From the NCBI GenBank assembly GCA_946222885.1, contig CAMIAK010000004.1, positions 124,001-188,000 on the forward strand: 64,000 bases of DNA. The letters are read 5' to 3'. Position 1 is the first letter of the stretch. Each line of letters opens with the position of its first letter. Below, in pieces: positions 8,596 through 17,679 of this stretch. The stretch comes from an uncultured Nesterenkonia sp. Its GTDB lineage: Bacteria > Actinomycetota > Actinomycetes > Actinomycetales > Micrococcaceae. Made by a program: the position numbers and the translations under genes. The notes beneath the pieces are model-generated. The model was given only the letters and a program-made list of their open reading frames with translations, ran no database searches and had not been told where the DNA came from.

Positions 8596-9744
8596 TCACC
8601 GGCGCTGCCGGGGCACCCCAGCCCCTCGCAGAAGCCTCTCCAAGCGCTGCGGGGAGTGCAGCATCGCCCAGTCCCACCGGAGGACGCGGTAGCCCATCCT
8701 GCGGATGTCATCCTCACGCTTTTTCTCCTTCAGCACGGCCTCCTCCGCGGACATGCCGAACTGTGATGCTCTGAGGTACTTCTGATCGCCGTCGAATTCA
8801 CCGACGATCTTCGCGTCCTCCCAGAAGAAGTCGACATAGGCCCTGCCGCCTTCCGGCAGGAACAGCTCTGTCTGCAGGTCAGGCGCCTGGAATCCCAGTT
8901 CGTGGATGAGGACCCGCGACCAGGACTCCCCAGGATTCTCCGCCCGTCCATCAGTAAAGTCCCAGGCACGGCGGGTACGGGCCCGCGACCGCCCGGAGGG
9001 GAGTACCTCGCCCCAATGCTGCAGGGCGTCCTCCTGAATGCCGCTCTCGGCCTGGTGTTGGCCACCCCGGCAGGCGTCGAAGACTGCGACGGCGGAAGGG
9101 AATCTCATCCGGTGCGCAGTGTCCACCGCTGCCAGCTCGAGAGGTTCCGTCCGGCATGGGATGCCCCGAACTTCGACGTGGTCCAGTTCGGGAGGTGCGA
9201 GCTCAACCAGTCCGTCGAGATAAGGCTGAGCCGGGGGGAGGTCCAATCCGCGTCGCACTGCGGAACGATAGAGCTGGGGGTATTGGAAGCCCCTGAGCGG
9301 GATATTGCGAAGACTCCGCTCACCGTTCCGGCCGTCTCTCGTGGCTCTGCCGCCCCACCCTGCGGCACGGTCCAGCTGCTCCAGGCGGCTGCGAGGAGCT
9401 GCCCCAGTCACCGATCGTGGCGCTCTCCTGCCGGTGTCCGCGTTGGACGTAACCCGCCGGTCCACGAACTGTCCTGTCTCCAACAGGCTGATGCCGTGGA
9501 GCGCCAGAGCGGTCTCCCGGCAGAAGATCGTCTCCGGATGTGCCGCGGCCTGGGCCGCCGCCGCGATGACATGGCGTTCCCAGGGTGGGGACCGCAGCCA
9601 TGCAGCAGTCTCCAGGTAGACGCCGCGCCGTACCCGGACAAGGCGGCCGGCGTCGACGGCAGCGCTGAGCGCATGTGCGGAGGAGGGACCGGCGTCGTCC
9701 GCTCGGGCCAGGAGAAGGGGAGACTTCTGCGATGGAGCTGACAT
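8596..9744 (-). CDS. AbiEi-like HTH / DUF559 (Vsr-like) predicted nuclease
   Basis: A 382-residue two-part protein. The N-terminal third resembles the AbiEi-type winged-helix antitoxin domain, with GRLVRVRRGVYL and a later ETALALHGIS segment. The C-terminal part (from about residue 270) matches the DUF559/very-short-patch-repair-like restriction-endonuclease fold. It has a lone Glu in ESWSR, Asp305 in YVDFFW, then Glu316 and Asp318 in GEFDG, and ends with GYRVLRWDW. These are the expected PDDEXK-type metal ligands. Both ends of the gene are bordered by the same palindromic element. The function is unproven; a role in DNA processing or defence is inferred. Confidence 0.7.
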   Translation of the reverse strand: MSAPSQKSPLLLARADDAGPSSAHALSAAVDAGRLVRVRRGVYLETAAWLRSPPWERHVIAAAAQAAAHPETIFCRETALALHGISLLETGQFVDRRVTSNADTGRRAPRSVTGAAPRSRLEQLDRAAGWGGRATRDGRNGERSLRNIPLRGFQYPQLYRSAVRRGLDLPPAQPYLDGLVELAPPELDHVEVRGIPCRTEPLELAAVDTAHRMRFPSAVAVFDACRGGQHQAESGIQEDALQHWGEVLPSGRSRARTRRAWDFTDGRAENPGESWSRVLIHELGFQAPDLQTELFLPEGGRAYVDFFWEDAKIVGEFDGDQKYLRASQFGMSAEEAVLKEKKREDDIRRMGYRVLRWDWAMLHSPQRLERLLRGAGVPRQRR

Positions 9745-9823
9745 GCATCAAATATGACGGAATCTGATCACACGTGCGCGGACGTCACCGTCTCCTGTGG
9801 AAAACGCGGACACCTTCGGCATG

Positions 9824-9889
9824 ACCAGGGGTTGTTCGCCGTACATGCCCGTATATGGAGGGGTAGGACGAACAACCCCTGGTAGAACG
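9824..9889. repeat. Palindromic element, copy 2
   Basis: Perfect 15-bp arms at 9824–9838 and 9869–9883 enclose a 30-nt centre nearly identical to copy 1. Relative to copy 1, two stem base pairs changed on both arms (CA to GG with TG to CC), so pairing was kept. The right side retains the outer TAGAACG extension seen in copy 1; the left side does not. It has the same orientation as copy 1. Confidence 0.85.
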
Positions 9890-10681
9890 TCAGAGGAAGA
9901 GGTCCGCGGCGACGTCGTAGCCGAGCTTCAGGATCAGGGCGAAGACCACCGTCAGGAAGACCACCCGGATGAACTGCGATCCCCGGGAGATCGCCATCCG
10001 GGCGCCCACATAGCCCCCGGCCATATTGGCGGCTCCCAGCAGCAGGCCCAGCCAGATCAGCACGTGCCCGGCCGGGGCGAAGTACAGCAGCGCGCCCAGG
10101 TTGGTGGCCATGTTGACCACCTTCGCCTGGGCCGAGGAGTTCAGGAAGTTGTACCCCAGCACGGTCACCAGCGCGATCATCAGGAAGGTCCCGGTCCCGG
10201 GCCCCAGCACGCCGTCATAGAAGCCCACGATGATCCCGATGCACACCGCCCGGGCCAGATGGCCGATGCCCACATGACGCAGCTTCTCCAGCTGCCCCAC
10301 ATCCGGCTTCAGCGCGGTGAAGATCCCGACGCCGAGCAGCGCGGCCAGGATCAGCGGCAGGATGACCCGCTCCGGCAGCCAGGCGGCCACCACCGCCCCG
10401 CCGTAGCTGGCCAGCAGCGCGGCGAAGGCCATGGGCAGCGCGGTCCCCATGGAGGGCCTCACCCTCCGCGCATAGGTGATCGCCGAGGTGGTGGTGCCGA
10501 AGATGCTGCCGAGCTTATTGGTGGCCAGCGCCTGCACCGGGGTGATGCCCGGGACCATGAGCAGCACCGGCAGCTGGAGCAGTCCGCCGCCGCCCACGAC
10601 GGCGTCCACCCAGCCGGCGGCGAAGCCTGCCAGGACCAGCAGGAGGATGATCACCCAGGTGATCTCCTCCCCGGGGATCAC
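9890..10681 (-). CDS. TSUP-family (TauE/SafE) membrane transporter
   Basis: A 263-residue integral membrane protein with about eight hydrophobic helices. The N-terminal AGFAAGWVDAVVGGGGLLQLP and the following ATNKLGS are signatures of the TSUP/TauE-SafE family, which moves sulfite, sulfonates or other organic anions. A second family repeat (FYDGVLGPGTGTFL) starts the C-terminal half. The GTG start overlaps the proS stop codon (CAGTGA), so it is translationally coupled to proS. The substrate cannot be told from sequence. Confidence 0.9.
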   Translation of the reverse strand: MIPGEEITWVIILLLVLAGFAAGWVDAVVGGGGLLQLPVLLMVPGITPVQALATNKLGSIFGTTTSAITYARRVRPSMGTALPMAFAALLASYGGAVVAAWLPERVILPLILAALLGVGIFTALKPDVGQLEKLRHVGIGHLARAVCIGIIVGFYDGVLGPGTGTFLMIALVTVLGYNFLNSSAQAKVVNMATNLGALLYFAPAGHVLIWLGLLLGAANMAGGYVGARMAISRGSQFIRVVFLTVVFALILKLGYDVAADLFL

Positions 10682-12513
10682 TGCAGGCTCGCCGCGCGCT
10701 GAGCGACGAAGGAGGCGGCCTCCTCCACGGCGACCTCCTGCGCCTCGCCCGAGCGGCGGTCCTTGACCTCGATCTTGCCGTCCTTCAGGCCGCGCCCGAC
10801 GACGGCGATCGTCGGCACGCCCACCAGCTCGGCGTCGCCGAACTTCACCCCGGGGGAGACCTTGGGGCGGTCGTCGTAGATGACGGTCAGGCCCCGGGCC
10901 TCGAGCTCGCCCAACAGCTTCTCGGCGGCCTCGTAGATCTCCTCGCCCTTGCCGGTGGCCACCACATGCACATCGGCCGGGGCCACGGAGCCGGGCCAGA
11001 TCAGGCCGCGCTCGTCGTTGTTGTCCTCGGCGATGGCGGCGAGCACGCGGGTCACGCCCAGGCCGTAGGAGCCCATGGTGACGGTGCCGAGCTTACCGTT
11101 CTCGTCCAGGACCTTCAGGTCCAGGGCCTCCGCGTACTTCTTCCCCAGGTGGAAGATGTGGCCCAGCTCGATGCCGCGCCGGGTGCGCAGCGGGCCGGAG
11201 CCGTCGGGGGAGGGGTCGCCGTCGCGCACGGCCACGGCTTCGATCACGCCGTCCCAGCCGAAGTCGCGTCCGGCCACCAACCCGAAGACGTGCTTGTCCT
11301 GCTCGTTGGCGCCGGTGATCCAGCTGGTCCCGGAGACCACGCGCGGGTCCACCAGGTAGGTCAGCCCGGTGCTCCCCTCCTCACCCAGGACGGGGGAGTC
11401 CAGGCTCAGGCCGGGGCCGATGTAGCCGCGGACCAGTCCCGGGTTCCGCTTCAGGTCGGCTTCGGCGGCGGCCTCCACGGAGACCTCGCCCGCGGCGCCC
11501 AGCGGTCCGCCGATGCCGGCCTCCACGCGCTTCAGGTCCACCTCACGGTCGCCGGGGACGCCGATGACGGCCACACGCCGCTCACCATCCGGCATCACGA
11601 CGGCGACCACCACGTTCTTCAGGGTGTCGGCGGCGGTCCAGGCGCGGTCCTCGCGCGGGTGGTGCTCGTTGGCGGCGTCCACCAGGGTCTGGATGGTGTC
11701 GGTGCCCGGTGTCGGGTGCACCTCGGCGGCCGGCAGCCCGCTGAAGTCGATCGGCTCAGGGGCGGGGGTGGTCACGGCCTCCACATTGGCGCGGTAGCCG
11801 CCGTCGGACTCCACGAAGGTGTCCTCACCGATGGCGCAGGGGAAGAGGAACTCCTCGGAGGCGGAGCCGCCCATCGCACCGGAGACGGCGTTGACCGGGA
11901 CCACCGGCAGGCCGAGGCGCTCGAAGATGCGGATGTAGGCGGCACGGTGGGCGTCGTAGGCGGCCTGCTGGTCCTCCTCGGAGAGGCAGAAGGAGTAGGA
12001 ATCCTTCATGATGAACTCGCGGCCGCGCAGCAGCCCGGCGCGGGGGCGGGCCTCATCGCGGTACTTGGTCTGGATCTGGTACAGGCTGACCGGCAGGTCC
12101 TTATAGGAGGTGTACAGGTCCTTCACCAGCAGGGTGAAGACCTCCTCATGGGTGGGGGCCAGCAGGTAGTTGAACTCCTCCGGCATGCCCTCGGCGTCCT
12201 TGGCGACCTTCCGGTCGGCCACGCGGAAGATGTTGTCCCCGTAGTCCTCCCAGCGCCCGGTGGCCTCGTAGGGCTCCTTGGGCAGCAGGGCGGGGAAGTG
12301 CACCTCCTGGGCGCCGATGGCCTCCATCTCCTCGCGCACGATCTGCTCCACCTTGGCCAGCACCTTCAGCCCCAGCGGCAGCCAGGAGTAGATCCCCGGC
12401 GCGGCACGGCGGATGTACCCGGCGCGGACCAGCAGCTGGTGGCTGGCGACCTCGGCGTCGGCGGGATTGTCGCGCAGGGTGCGGAGGAACAGCTGGGACA
12501 GGCGAAGAGGCAC
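10678..12513 (-). CDS. proS: Proline--tRNA ligase
   Basis: Class II aminoacyl-tRNA synthetase charging tRNA-Pro. The 611-residue protein is of the long bacterial type with an editing (YbaK-like) insertion between motifs 2 and 3. Motif 1 (GIYSWLPLGLKVL), motif 2 (RDEARPRAGLLRGREF) and motif 3 (GSYGLGVTRVLAAI) are clear, and a C-terminal anticodon-binding domain follows. The start is GTG at 12513, divergent from rimP. A TSUP transporter gene overlaps its end. Confidence 0.97.
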   Translation of the reverse strand: MPLRLSQLFLRTLRDNPADAEVASHQLLVRAGYIRRAAPGIYSWLPLGLKVLAKVEQIVREEMEAIGAQEVHFPALLPKEPYEATGRWEDYGDNIFRVADRKVAKDAEGMPEEFNYLLAPTHEEVFTLLVKDLYTSYKDLPVSLYQIQTKYRDEARPRAGLLRGREFIMKDSYSFCLSEEDQQAAYDAHRAAYIRIFERLGLPVVPVNAVSGAMGGSASEEFLFPCAIGEDTFVESDGGYRANVEAVTTPAPEPIDFSGLPAAEVHPTPGTDTIQTLVDAANEHHPREDRAWTAADTLKNVVVAVVMPDGERRVAVIGVPGDREVDLKRVEAGIGGPLGAAGEVSVEAAAEADLKRNPGLVRGYIGPGLSLDSPVLGEEGSTGLTYLVDPRVVSGTSWITGANEQDKHVFGLVAGRDFGWDGVIEAVAVRDGDPSPDGSGPLRTRRGIELGHIFHLGKKYAEALDLKVLDENGKLGTVTMGSYGLGVTRVLAAIAEDNNDERGLIWPGSVAPADVHVVATGKGEEIYEAAEKLLGELEARGLTVIYDDRPKVSPGVKFGDAELVGVPTIAVVGRGLKDGKIEVKDRRSGEAQEVAVEEAASFVAQRAASLQ

Positions 12514-12553
12514 GGTGAGACTCGTTTCCGGGACGGATGATTACTGCCACCAC

Positions 12554-12559
12554 AGTGTA
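12554..12559 (-). promoter_or_regulatory. Candidate -10 box of proS
   Basis: On the minus strand these bases read TACACT. A start about 7 nt downstream would give a 5' leader of roughly 35 nt before the proS GTG. No convincing -35 box was found. Confidence 0.35.
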
Positions 12560-12569
12560 ACGGGGCACA

Positions 12570-13136
12570 ATGGATCACATGTCTGCATCACCGCGCCCCG
12601 CCGATGACCGCCGCTTCCCCGACCCGCGCTCCGCGAAGCTGGCAGAGCTGCTGGAGCCGGCGGTGAGCCGCCGCGGGCTCTGCCTGGAGGAGCTGGAGCT
12701 CAAGCCTGCCGGGGCACGGACTGCGCTGCGCGTGGTCGTCGACTACGTCGAGGGCTCCGAGCAGGTGGATCTGGACACCCTCGCCGAGCTCTCCGAGGAG
12801 GTCTCCGCGCTGCTCGACGGCGAGGCCGAGACCACTCTGGGCGACGTCTCCGAGTACGACCTCGAGGTCTCCACCCCCGGTGCGACCCGGCCCCTGACCC
12901 AGCCGCGCCACTTCCGCCGCAACATCGGCCGCCTCCTGGAGATCACCGACGACGCCGGCCGCGAGTTCCTCGCCCGCCTGGAGGGCGCCTCCGAGCAGAG
13001 CATCACCGTCTCCGAGCAGAAGCCCGCGCCCAAGAAGGGCATGCCGGTGAAGTACAGGGACCCGGTGGAGCTGAGCCTGGCGTCGGTCAGCAGGGCCCGG
13101 GTCCAGGTAGAGTTTTCCCACACGGAAGACGACTGA
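12570..13136 (+). CDS. rimP: Ribosome maturation factor RimP
   Basis: RimP assists late assembly of the 30S subunit. The roughly 188-residue protein has the two-domain RimP layout: an N-terminal alpha/beta domain (LRVVVDYVEG, then VDLDTLAELSEEVSALLD), the YDLEVSTPGATRPLT signature, and a C-terminal SH3-like barrel. Either ATG 12570 or ATG 12579 could be the start; neither has a good Shine-Dalgarno. It heads the rimP–nusA–ylxR–infB–rbfA–truB block, the standard actinobacterial order. Confidence 0.95.
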   Translation: MDHMSASPRPADDRRFPDPRSAKLAELLEPAVSRRGLCLEELELKPAGARTALRVVVDYVEGSEQVDLDTLAELSEEVSALLDGEAETTLGDVSEYDLEVSTPGATRPLTQPRHFRRNIGRLLEITDDAGREFLARLEGASEQSITVSEQKPAPKKGMPVKYRDPVELSLASVSRARVQVEFSHTEDD

Positions 13137-13190
13137 GCCCAGACGGCTCGCTGATCGTGCGCAACGCTGCTGTATGAACCGGAGGCACAA

Positions 13191-14183
13191 GTGGATATCG
13201 ATATGAGCGCCCTGCGGATGCTCGTCAACGAGCGTGACATCCCCCTCGAAAGGCTGATGCCGGCCATCGAACAGGCACTCGTGCTCGCCTATCACAAGAC
13301 GCCCGGGGCGCTGCAGCATGCCCGCGCCGAGATCGACCAGTCCAGCGGGCACGTCACCATCTGGGCCAAAGAGTTCGACGACGACGGCTCGGTGGTCGGG
13401 GAGTTCGACGACACCCCCAAGAACTTCGGCCGCGTGGCCGCCTCCACCGCCCGGCAGGTCATCATGCAGCGCATCCGCGACGCCGAGGACGACCAGGTCC
13501 TCGGTGAGTTCCGCGGCCGCGAGGGCGAGCTGATCTCCGGGCTCATCCAGCAGGGCCGCAACCCGCATATGATCCAGGTGGACCTCGGCAGTGTGGAGGG
13601 CGTGCTGCCCCCGCAGGAGCACGTCCCCGGCGAGCAGTACACCCACGGCTCCCGGCTGCGCGCCTTCGTGGTGGACGTCCACCGCGGGATGAAGGGCCCC
13701 TCCATCACCCTCTCCCGTTCCCACCCCGGCCTGGTGAAGAAGCTCTTTGAGCATGAGGTCCCGGAGATCGCCGACGGCACCGTGGAGATCACCTCCATCG
13801 CCCGCGAGGCCGGCCACCGCACCAAGATCGCGGTGAAGGCCCATCAGTCCGGCATCAACGCCAAGGGTGCCTGCATCGGTTCCATGGGCTCCCGCGTGCG
13901 CGCGGTGATGACCGAGCTGAACGACGAGAAGATCGACATCATCGATCACAGCGACGACCCGGCCGAGTTCATCGCCCACGCGCTCTCGCCCTCGAAGGTC
14001 TCCAGCGTGACCATCCTGGATGAGAACGCCCGCTCCGCCCGCGTGGTCGTCCCGGACTACCAGCTTTCGCTGGCGATCGGGAAAGAGGGACAGAACGCCC
14101 GCCTGGCGGCCAAGCTGACCGGCTGGCGGATCGACATCGTCTCCGACGCCGCTCCCGGAGGCGCGCCCGTCACCTCGGAGTGA
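13191..14183 (+). CDS. nusA: Transcription termination/antitermination factor NusA
   Basis: NusA binds RNA polymerase and nascent RNA to set pausing, termination and antitermination. The 330-residue actinobacterial form has the N-terminal polymerase-binding domain, an S1 domain (about residues 120–190) and two KH domains. The first KH shows GSRVRAVMTEL and the second AIGKEGQNARLAAKLTGW. It lacks the C-terminal acidic repeats of the E. coli protein, as usual in this phylum. The GTG start has GGAGG 7 nt upstream. Confidence 0.97.
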   Translation: MDIDMSALRMLVNERDIPLERLMPAIEQALVLAYHKTPGALQHARAEIDQSSGHVTIWAKEFDDDGSVVGEFDDTPKNFGRVAASTARQVIMQRIRDAEDDQVLGEFRGREGELISGLIQQGRNPHMIQVDLGSVEGVLPPQEHVPGEQYTHGSRLRAFVVDVHRGMKGPSITLSRSHPGLVKKLFEHEVPEIADGTVEITSIAREAGHRTKIAVKAHQSGINAKGACIGSMGSRVRAVMTELNDEKIDIIDHSDDPAEFIAHALSPSKVSSVTILDENARSARVVVPDYQLSLAIGKEGQNARLAAKLTGWRIDIVSDAAPGGAPVTSE

Positions 14184-14211
14184 CGGCGCTCGTCAGAAGG
14201 AGTAGACTGTC

Positions 14212-14538
14212 ATGGTTCCTGTGCGCACATGCATCGGCTGCCGCCGGCGCAGTGAGCAGGACGACGTCGTGAGACTGGCCCTGGAGGGCTCGCAGGTGGT
14301 CCCCGACGCCGCACGCCGGAAGCCCGGCCGCGGCGCCTGGCTCCACCCCCAGCGCAGCTGCTTCGAGGCCGCGGTCTCGCGGAGAGCCTTCAACAGGGCC
14401 TTCCGCCGAGAGGTCGACGTCGGGCTCCTCAGCTTCGAGGAGCTCAGCACTGTCAGCGGACACGGTGCTCCCAAAGGGGAGCGGCGTGCCGAACGGTTCG
14501 AGATGGAAAGCGGGATCAGAGAGATGGATACCCGATGA
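14212..14538 (+). CDS. ylxR: YlxR family (DUF448) RNA-binding protein
   Basis: A 108-residue basic protein with the family signature near its start, RTCIGCRRR, and the later GRGAWLHP. YlxR proteins are small nucleic-acid-binding proteins encoded between nusA and infB; a link to RNase P has been reported in Bacillus. The position between nusA and infB and the normal length support the call. Confidence 0.9.
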   Translation: MVPVRTCIGCRRRSEQDDVVRLALEGSQVVPDAARRKPGRGAWLHPQRSCFEAAVSRRAFNRAFRREVDVGLLSFEELSTVSGHGAPKGERRAERFEMESGIREMDTR

Positions 14539-14636
14539 GCATCGACGGATGAGTGCCCAGTGATGACACACCTGTGTATCTCCGTCACGGATCAGAAGCA
14601 GTTACTCGGCTCGTCTCCGGTGAACCGCTGATATCA

Positions 14637-14659
14637 GCCCCGCTGATGATCGGCGGGGC
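14637..14659 (+). other. Hairpin in the infB leader
   Basis: GCCCCGC (14637–14643) pairs with GCGGGGC (14653–14659) about 25 nt before the infB GTG. There is no U-run. It may mark a processing site or modulate read-through from ylxR into infB. The rest of the ylxR–infB gap shows no gene. Confidence 0.4.
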
Positions 14660-14685
14660 ATCGTGCGGGCCAGACAAGGAGAAAA

Positions 14686-17586
14686 GTGGCCAAGGCCCGC
14701 GTACATGAGCTCGCCAAAGAGCTCGGCATCACGTCCAAAGAAGCACTTGCGAAACTTCAGGACATGGGGGAGTTCGTCAAGTCCCCGTCCTCCACGGTGG
14801 AGCCGCCCGTAGCCAAGAAGCTGCGTGCCGCCTACCCCGACGCCGCCATGAAGGGCGGTGACAGGAAGCCCGCTCCCAAGCCGGCGCCCAAGGCTCCCGC
14901 TGCTGAGCAGCCCAAGCCCGCCGCCGAGCCTGCCGAGCAGACTCCCTCCGCTGAGAAGTCAGAGGCCTCTGCCTCTGCCCAGTCTGAGGGGAAGCCGGCT
15001 GCGAAGCCGGGCCCCAAGCCCGCTCCGAAGCCCGGTGCAGGCTCCGCCTCCGGTCAGTCCTCGGTGAAGCCTGAGGACGTCCAGTCCGGCGACGCCGACA
15101 CCCCGGCGGCCAAGCCCGGCCAGACTCCCGAGGCTCCCCAGCAGGAGACCCCCAAGCCGGGATCCTCTGCGCCGAAGCCCGGCGGTCCGCGTCCCGGCAA
15201 CAACCCCTTCTCCAGCTCTCAGGGCATGGGCTCCGAGCGTCCGGCCCCGCGTCCCGGCGGCAGCAATGCTCCGCGCCCGGGCGGTAACGCTGCCGGGCCG
15301 CGCCCAGGGCCGCGACCCGGTGGTCCGCGTCCGGGCAACAACCCCTTCGCGCCCCAGCAGGGCATGCGCAGCGAGCGCGGCGGCCAGGGCGGCCCGCGTC
15401 CCCGCGGCGGCCAGGGCGGGCCCCGTCCGGGTGCCCCCGCAGGCCAGCGTCCGGGCCCTGCCGGCCAGGGCGGTCCGCGCCCCGGTGCCGGCGGCCCCAA
15501 GCCGGGTCCGCGTCCCGGCGGTGCGCCGAAGCCCTCCATGGTCCCCGGCCAGGCCCCCGGCGGCCGTGGTCCGGGCGGCGGTCCCGGCGGAGGCCCCGGT
15601 GGTCCCGCAGGCGGTCCTCCGCGCGGACGTGGCGGCCGCGGCCGCGGCGGTGCTGCAGGTGCCTTCGGGCGAGGCGGCCCCTCCCGCTCCAAGAGCCGCA
15701 AGTCGAAGCGCGCCAAGCGCGCAGAGATGGAGCAGCGCCAGACACGCGAGATCGGCGGCGTCCGCGTCCCTAAGGGCGACGGCAGCACCGTTCTGCGCCT
15801 GCGCCGCGGCTCCTCCCTGGCCGACTTCGCGGAGAAGATCAATGCAGAGCCGGCGGCGCTGGTCACCGTCCTGATGAAGCTGGGCGAGATGGCCACCGCC
15901 AACCAGTCCCTGGACGAGGAGACCTTCCAGCTGCTCGGCGAGGAGCTGGGCTACCAGGTCCAGATCGTCTCCCCGGAGGACGAGGACCGCGAGCTGCTCG
16001 AGTCCTTCGACATCAACCTGGAGGACGAGGCCGCGGCCGAGTCCGAGGATGAGCTGGAGCCCCGTGCGCCGGTGGTCACCGTCATGGGTCACGTCGACCA
16101 CGGCAAGACCCGCCTGCTGGACGCGATCCGGAACTCCAAGGTCACCGAGGGCGAGCACGGCGGCATCACCCAGCACATCGGCGCCTACCAGGTCAGCGTC
16201 CCGCACGAGGGCGAGGACCGGGCGCTGACCTTCATCGACACCCCCGGCCACGAGGCGTTCACCGCCATGCGTGCCCGTGGTGCCAAGGTCACCGACATCG
16301 CTGTGCTGGTGGTCGCCGCCGACGACGGCGTCATGCCGCAGACGGTCGAGGCGCTCAACCACGCCAAGGCCGCCGGTGTGCCGGTGGTCGTCGCGGTCAA
16401 CAAGATCGACAAGGAGGGCGCTTCCCCGGACAAGATCCGTGGTCAGCTCACCGAGTACGAGCTGGTGCCGGAGGAGTACGGCGGCGACGTCATGTTCGTC
16501 GACGTCTCCGCACGCCAGAACCTCAACATCGACGACCTGCTCGAGGCGGTCCTGCTGACCTCGGACGCCGCGCTGGAGCTCAGGGCCAACCCGGCCAAGG
16601 AGGCCCGCGGCGTCGCGATCGAGGCCAACCTGGACAAGGGACGCGGCCCCGTGGCCACCGTCCTGGTCCAGTCCGGCACCCTCAAGGTCGGCGACAACAT
16701 GGTGGTGGGCACCGCCTTCGGCCGTGTGCGTGCGATGTTCGATGAGAACGGCGACGCCGTCGAGGAGGCCGGTCCTTCGCGTCCGGTCCAGGTGCTGGGC
16801 CTGTCCAACGTGCCCCGCGCCGGCGACACCTTCCTGTCCACCCAGGACGACCGCACCGCACGCCAGATCGCTGAGAAGCGTGAGGCGGCCGAGCGCAACG
16901 CCATGCTGGCCAAGCGCCGCAAGCGCGTCAGCCTGGAGAACTTCGACCAGGTGGTGGCCGAGGGCAAGATCGACACCCTCAACCTCATCCTCAAGGGCGA
17001 CGTCTCCGGTGCCGTCGAGGCGCTGGAGGATGCGCTCATGGGCATCGATGTGGGCGACGAGGTCCAGCTGCGGGTCATCCACCGCGGCGTCGGCGCGATC
17101 ACCCAGAACGACGTCAACCTCGCCACTGTGGACAACGCCGTCATCGTCGGCTTCAACGTCCGCCCGGCCGAGCGTGTCACCGATCTGGCCGAGCGCGAGG
17201 GCGTGGACATGCGCTTCTACTCGGTCATCTACGCCGCCATCGATGACATCGAGGCAGCGCTGAAGGGCATGCTCAAGCCGGAGTACGAGGAGGTCGAGCT
17301 CGGCTCGGCGGAGATCCGCGAGGTCTTCCGCTCCTCCAAGTTCGGCAACATCGCCGGTTCGATCGTCCGCTCGGGCATCATCCGCCGCAACGCCAAGGCA
17401 CGCCTGGTGCGCGACGGCAACGTGGTCTCCGAGAACCTGGCCATCGAGTCGCTGAAGCGCTACAAGGACGACGCCACCGAGGTCCGCGACGGCTTCGAGT
17501 GCGGCATCGGCCTCGGATCCTTCAACGACATCCAGGAAGGCGACATCATCGAGACCTGGGAGATGCGCGAGATCCCGCGCTCCTGA
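14686..17586 (+). CDS. infB: Translation initiation factor IF-2
   Basis: IF-2 is the GTPase that places initiator tRNA on the ribosome. The 966-residue protein starts with an IF2N domain (AKARVHELAKELGI). A long Pro/Gly/Lys-rich linker follows to about residue 330, containing a duplicated GGPRPGNNPF block. A second IF2N region comes next, then the GTPase domain with GHVDHGKT (from about residue 467), DTPGHEAF and NKID, and domains II–IV. The GTG start has a GGAG Shine-Dalgarno. Linker length varies widely in actinobacteria and is not functionally alarming. Confidence 0.98.
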   Translation: MAKARVHELAKELGITSKEALAKLQDMGEFVKSPSSTVEPPVAKKLRAAYPDAAMKGGDRKPAPKPAPKAPAAEQPKPAAEPAEQTPSAEKSEASASAQSEGKPAAKPGPKPAPKPGAGSASGQSSVKPEDVQSGDADTPAAKPGQTPEAPQQETPKPGSSAPKPGGPRPGNNPFSSSQGMGSERPAPRPGGSNAPRPGGNAAGPRPGPRPGGPRPGNNPFAPQQGMRSERGGQGGPRPRGGQGGPRPGAPAGQRPGPAGQGGPRPGAGGPKPGPRPGGAPKPSMVPGQAPGGRGPGGGPGGGPGGPAGGPPRGRGGRGRGGAAGAFGRGGPSRSKSRKSKRAKRAEMEQRQTREIGGVRVPKGDGSTVLRLRRGSSLADFAEKINAEPAALVTVLMKLGEMATANQSLDEETFQLLGEELGYQVQIVSPEDEDRELLESFDINLEDEAAAESEDELEPRAPVVTVMGHVDHGKTRLLDAIRNSKVTEGEHGGITQHIGAYQVSVPHEGEDRALTFIDTPGHEAFTAMRARGAKVTDIAVLVVAADDGVMPQTVEALNHAKAAGVPVVVAVNKIDKEGASPDKIRGQLTEYELVPEEYGGDVMFVDVSARQNLNIDDLLEAVLLTSDAALELRANPAKEARGVAIEANLDKGRGPVATVLVQSGTLKVGDNMVVGTAFGRVRAMFDENGDAVEEAGPSRPVQVLGLSNVPRAGDTFLSTQDDRTARQIAEKREAAERNAMLAKRRKRVSLENFDQVVAEGKIDTLNLILKGDVSGAVEALEDALMGIDVGDEVQLRVIHRGVGAITQNDVNLATVDNAVIVGFNVRPAERVTDLAEREGVDMRFYSVIYAAIDDIEAALKGMLKPEYEEVELGSAEIREVFRSSKFGNIAGSIVRSGIIRRNAKARLVRDGNVVSENLAIESLKRYKDDATEVRDGFECGIGLGSFNDIQEGDIIETWEMREIPRS

Positions 17587-17604
17587 TCCGATGATCCCCA
17601 CGAC

Positions 17605-17634
17605 GCCGGGTCCCGCCGCTGAGCGGGGCCCGGC
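17605..17634 (+). terminator. Hairpin between infB and rbfA
   Basis: A 12-bp GC-rich stem with one G-T pair (17605–17616 with 17623–17634) and a 6-nt loop. The trailing tract is only weakly U-rich, so it is probably an attenuating or processing hairpin inside the operon. Confidence 0.5.
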
Positions 17635-17679
17635 GCTCGTGTTCTAGGCTGAGAACAGACCAATCGAGAGGAGCGCATC

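Noticed and set aside
9797..10702. A plus-strand frame of about 300 codons over the TSUP gene
   Set aside because: It is antisense to an integral membrane protein with clear TSUP motifs. Its first codons simply translate the palindromic element.
15170..15660. Repetitive sequence in the infB linker as a possible repeat array or CRISPR-like structure
   Set aside because: The repeats are in-frame Pro/Gly codons of the IF-2 linker with no constant repeat–spacer pattern.
14959..17601. An open frame of about 880 codons on the minus strand across infB
   Set aside because: It is antisense to a clear infB. Its apparent openness reflects GC-rich third positions of the real gene; composition is low-complexity with no ribosome-binding site.
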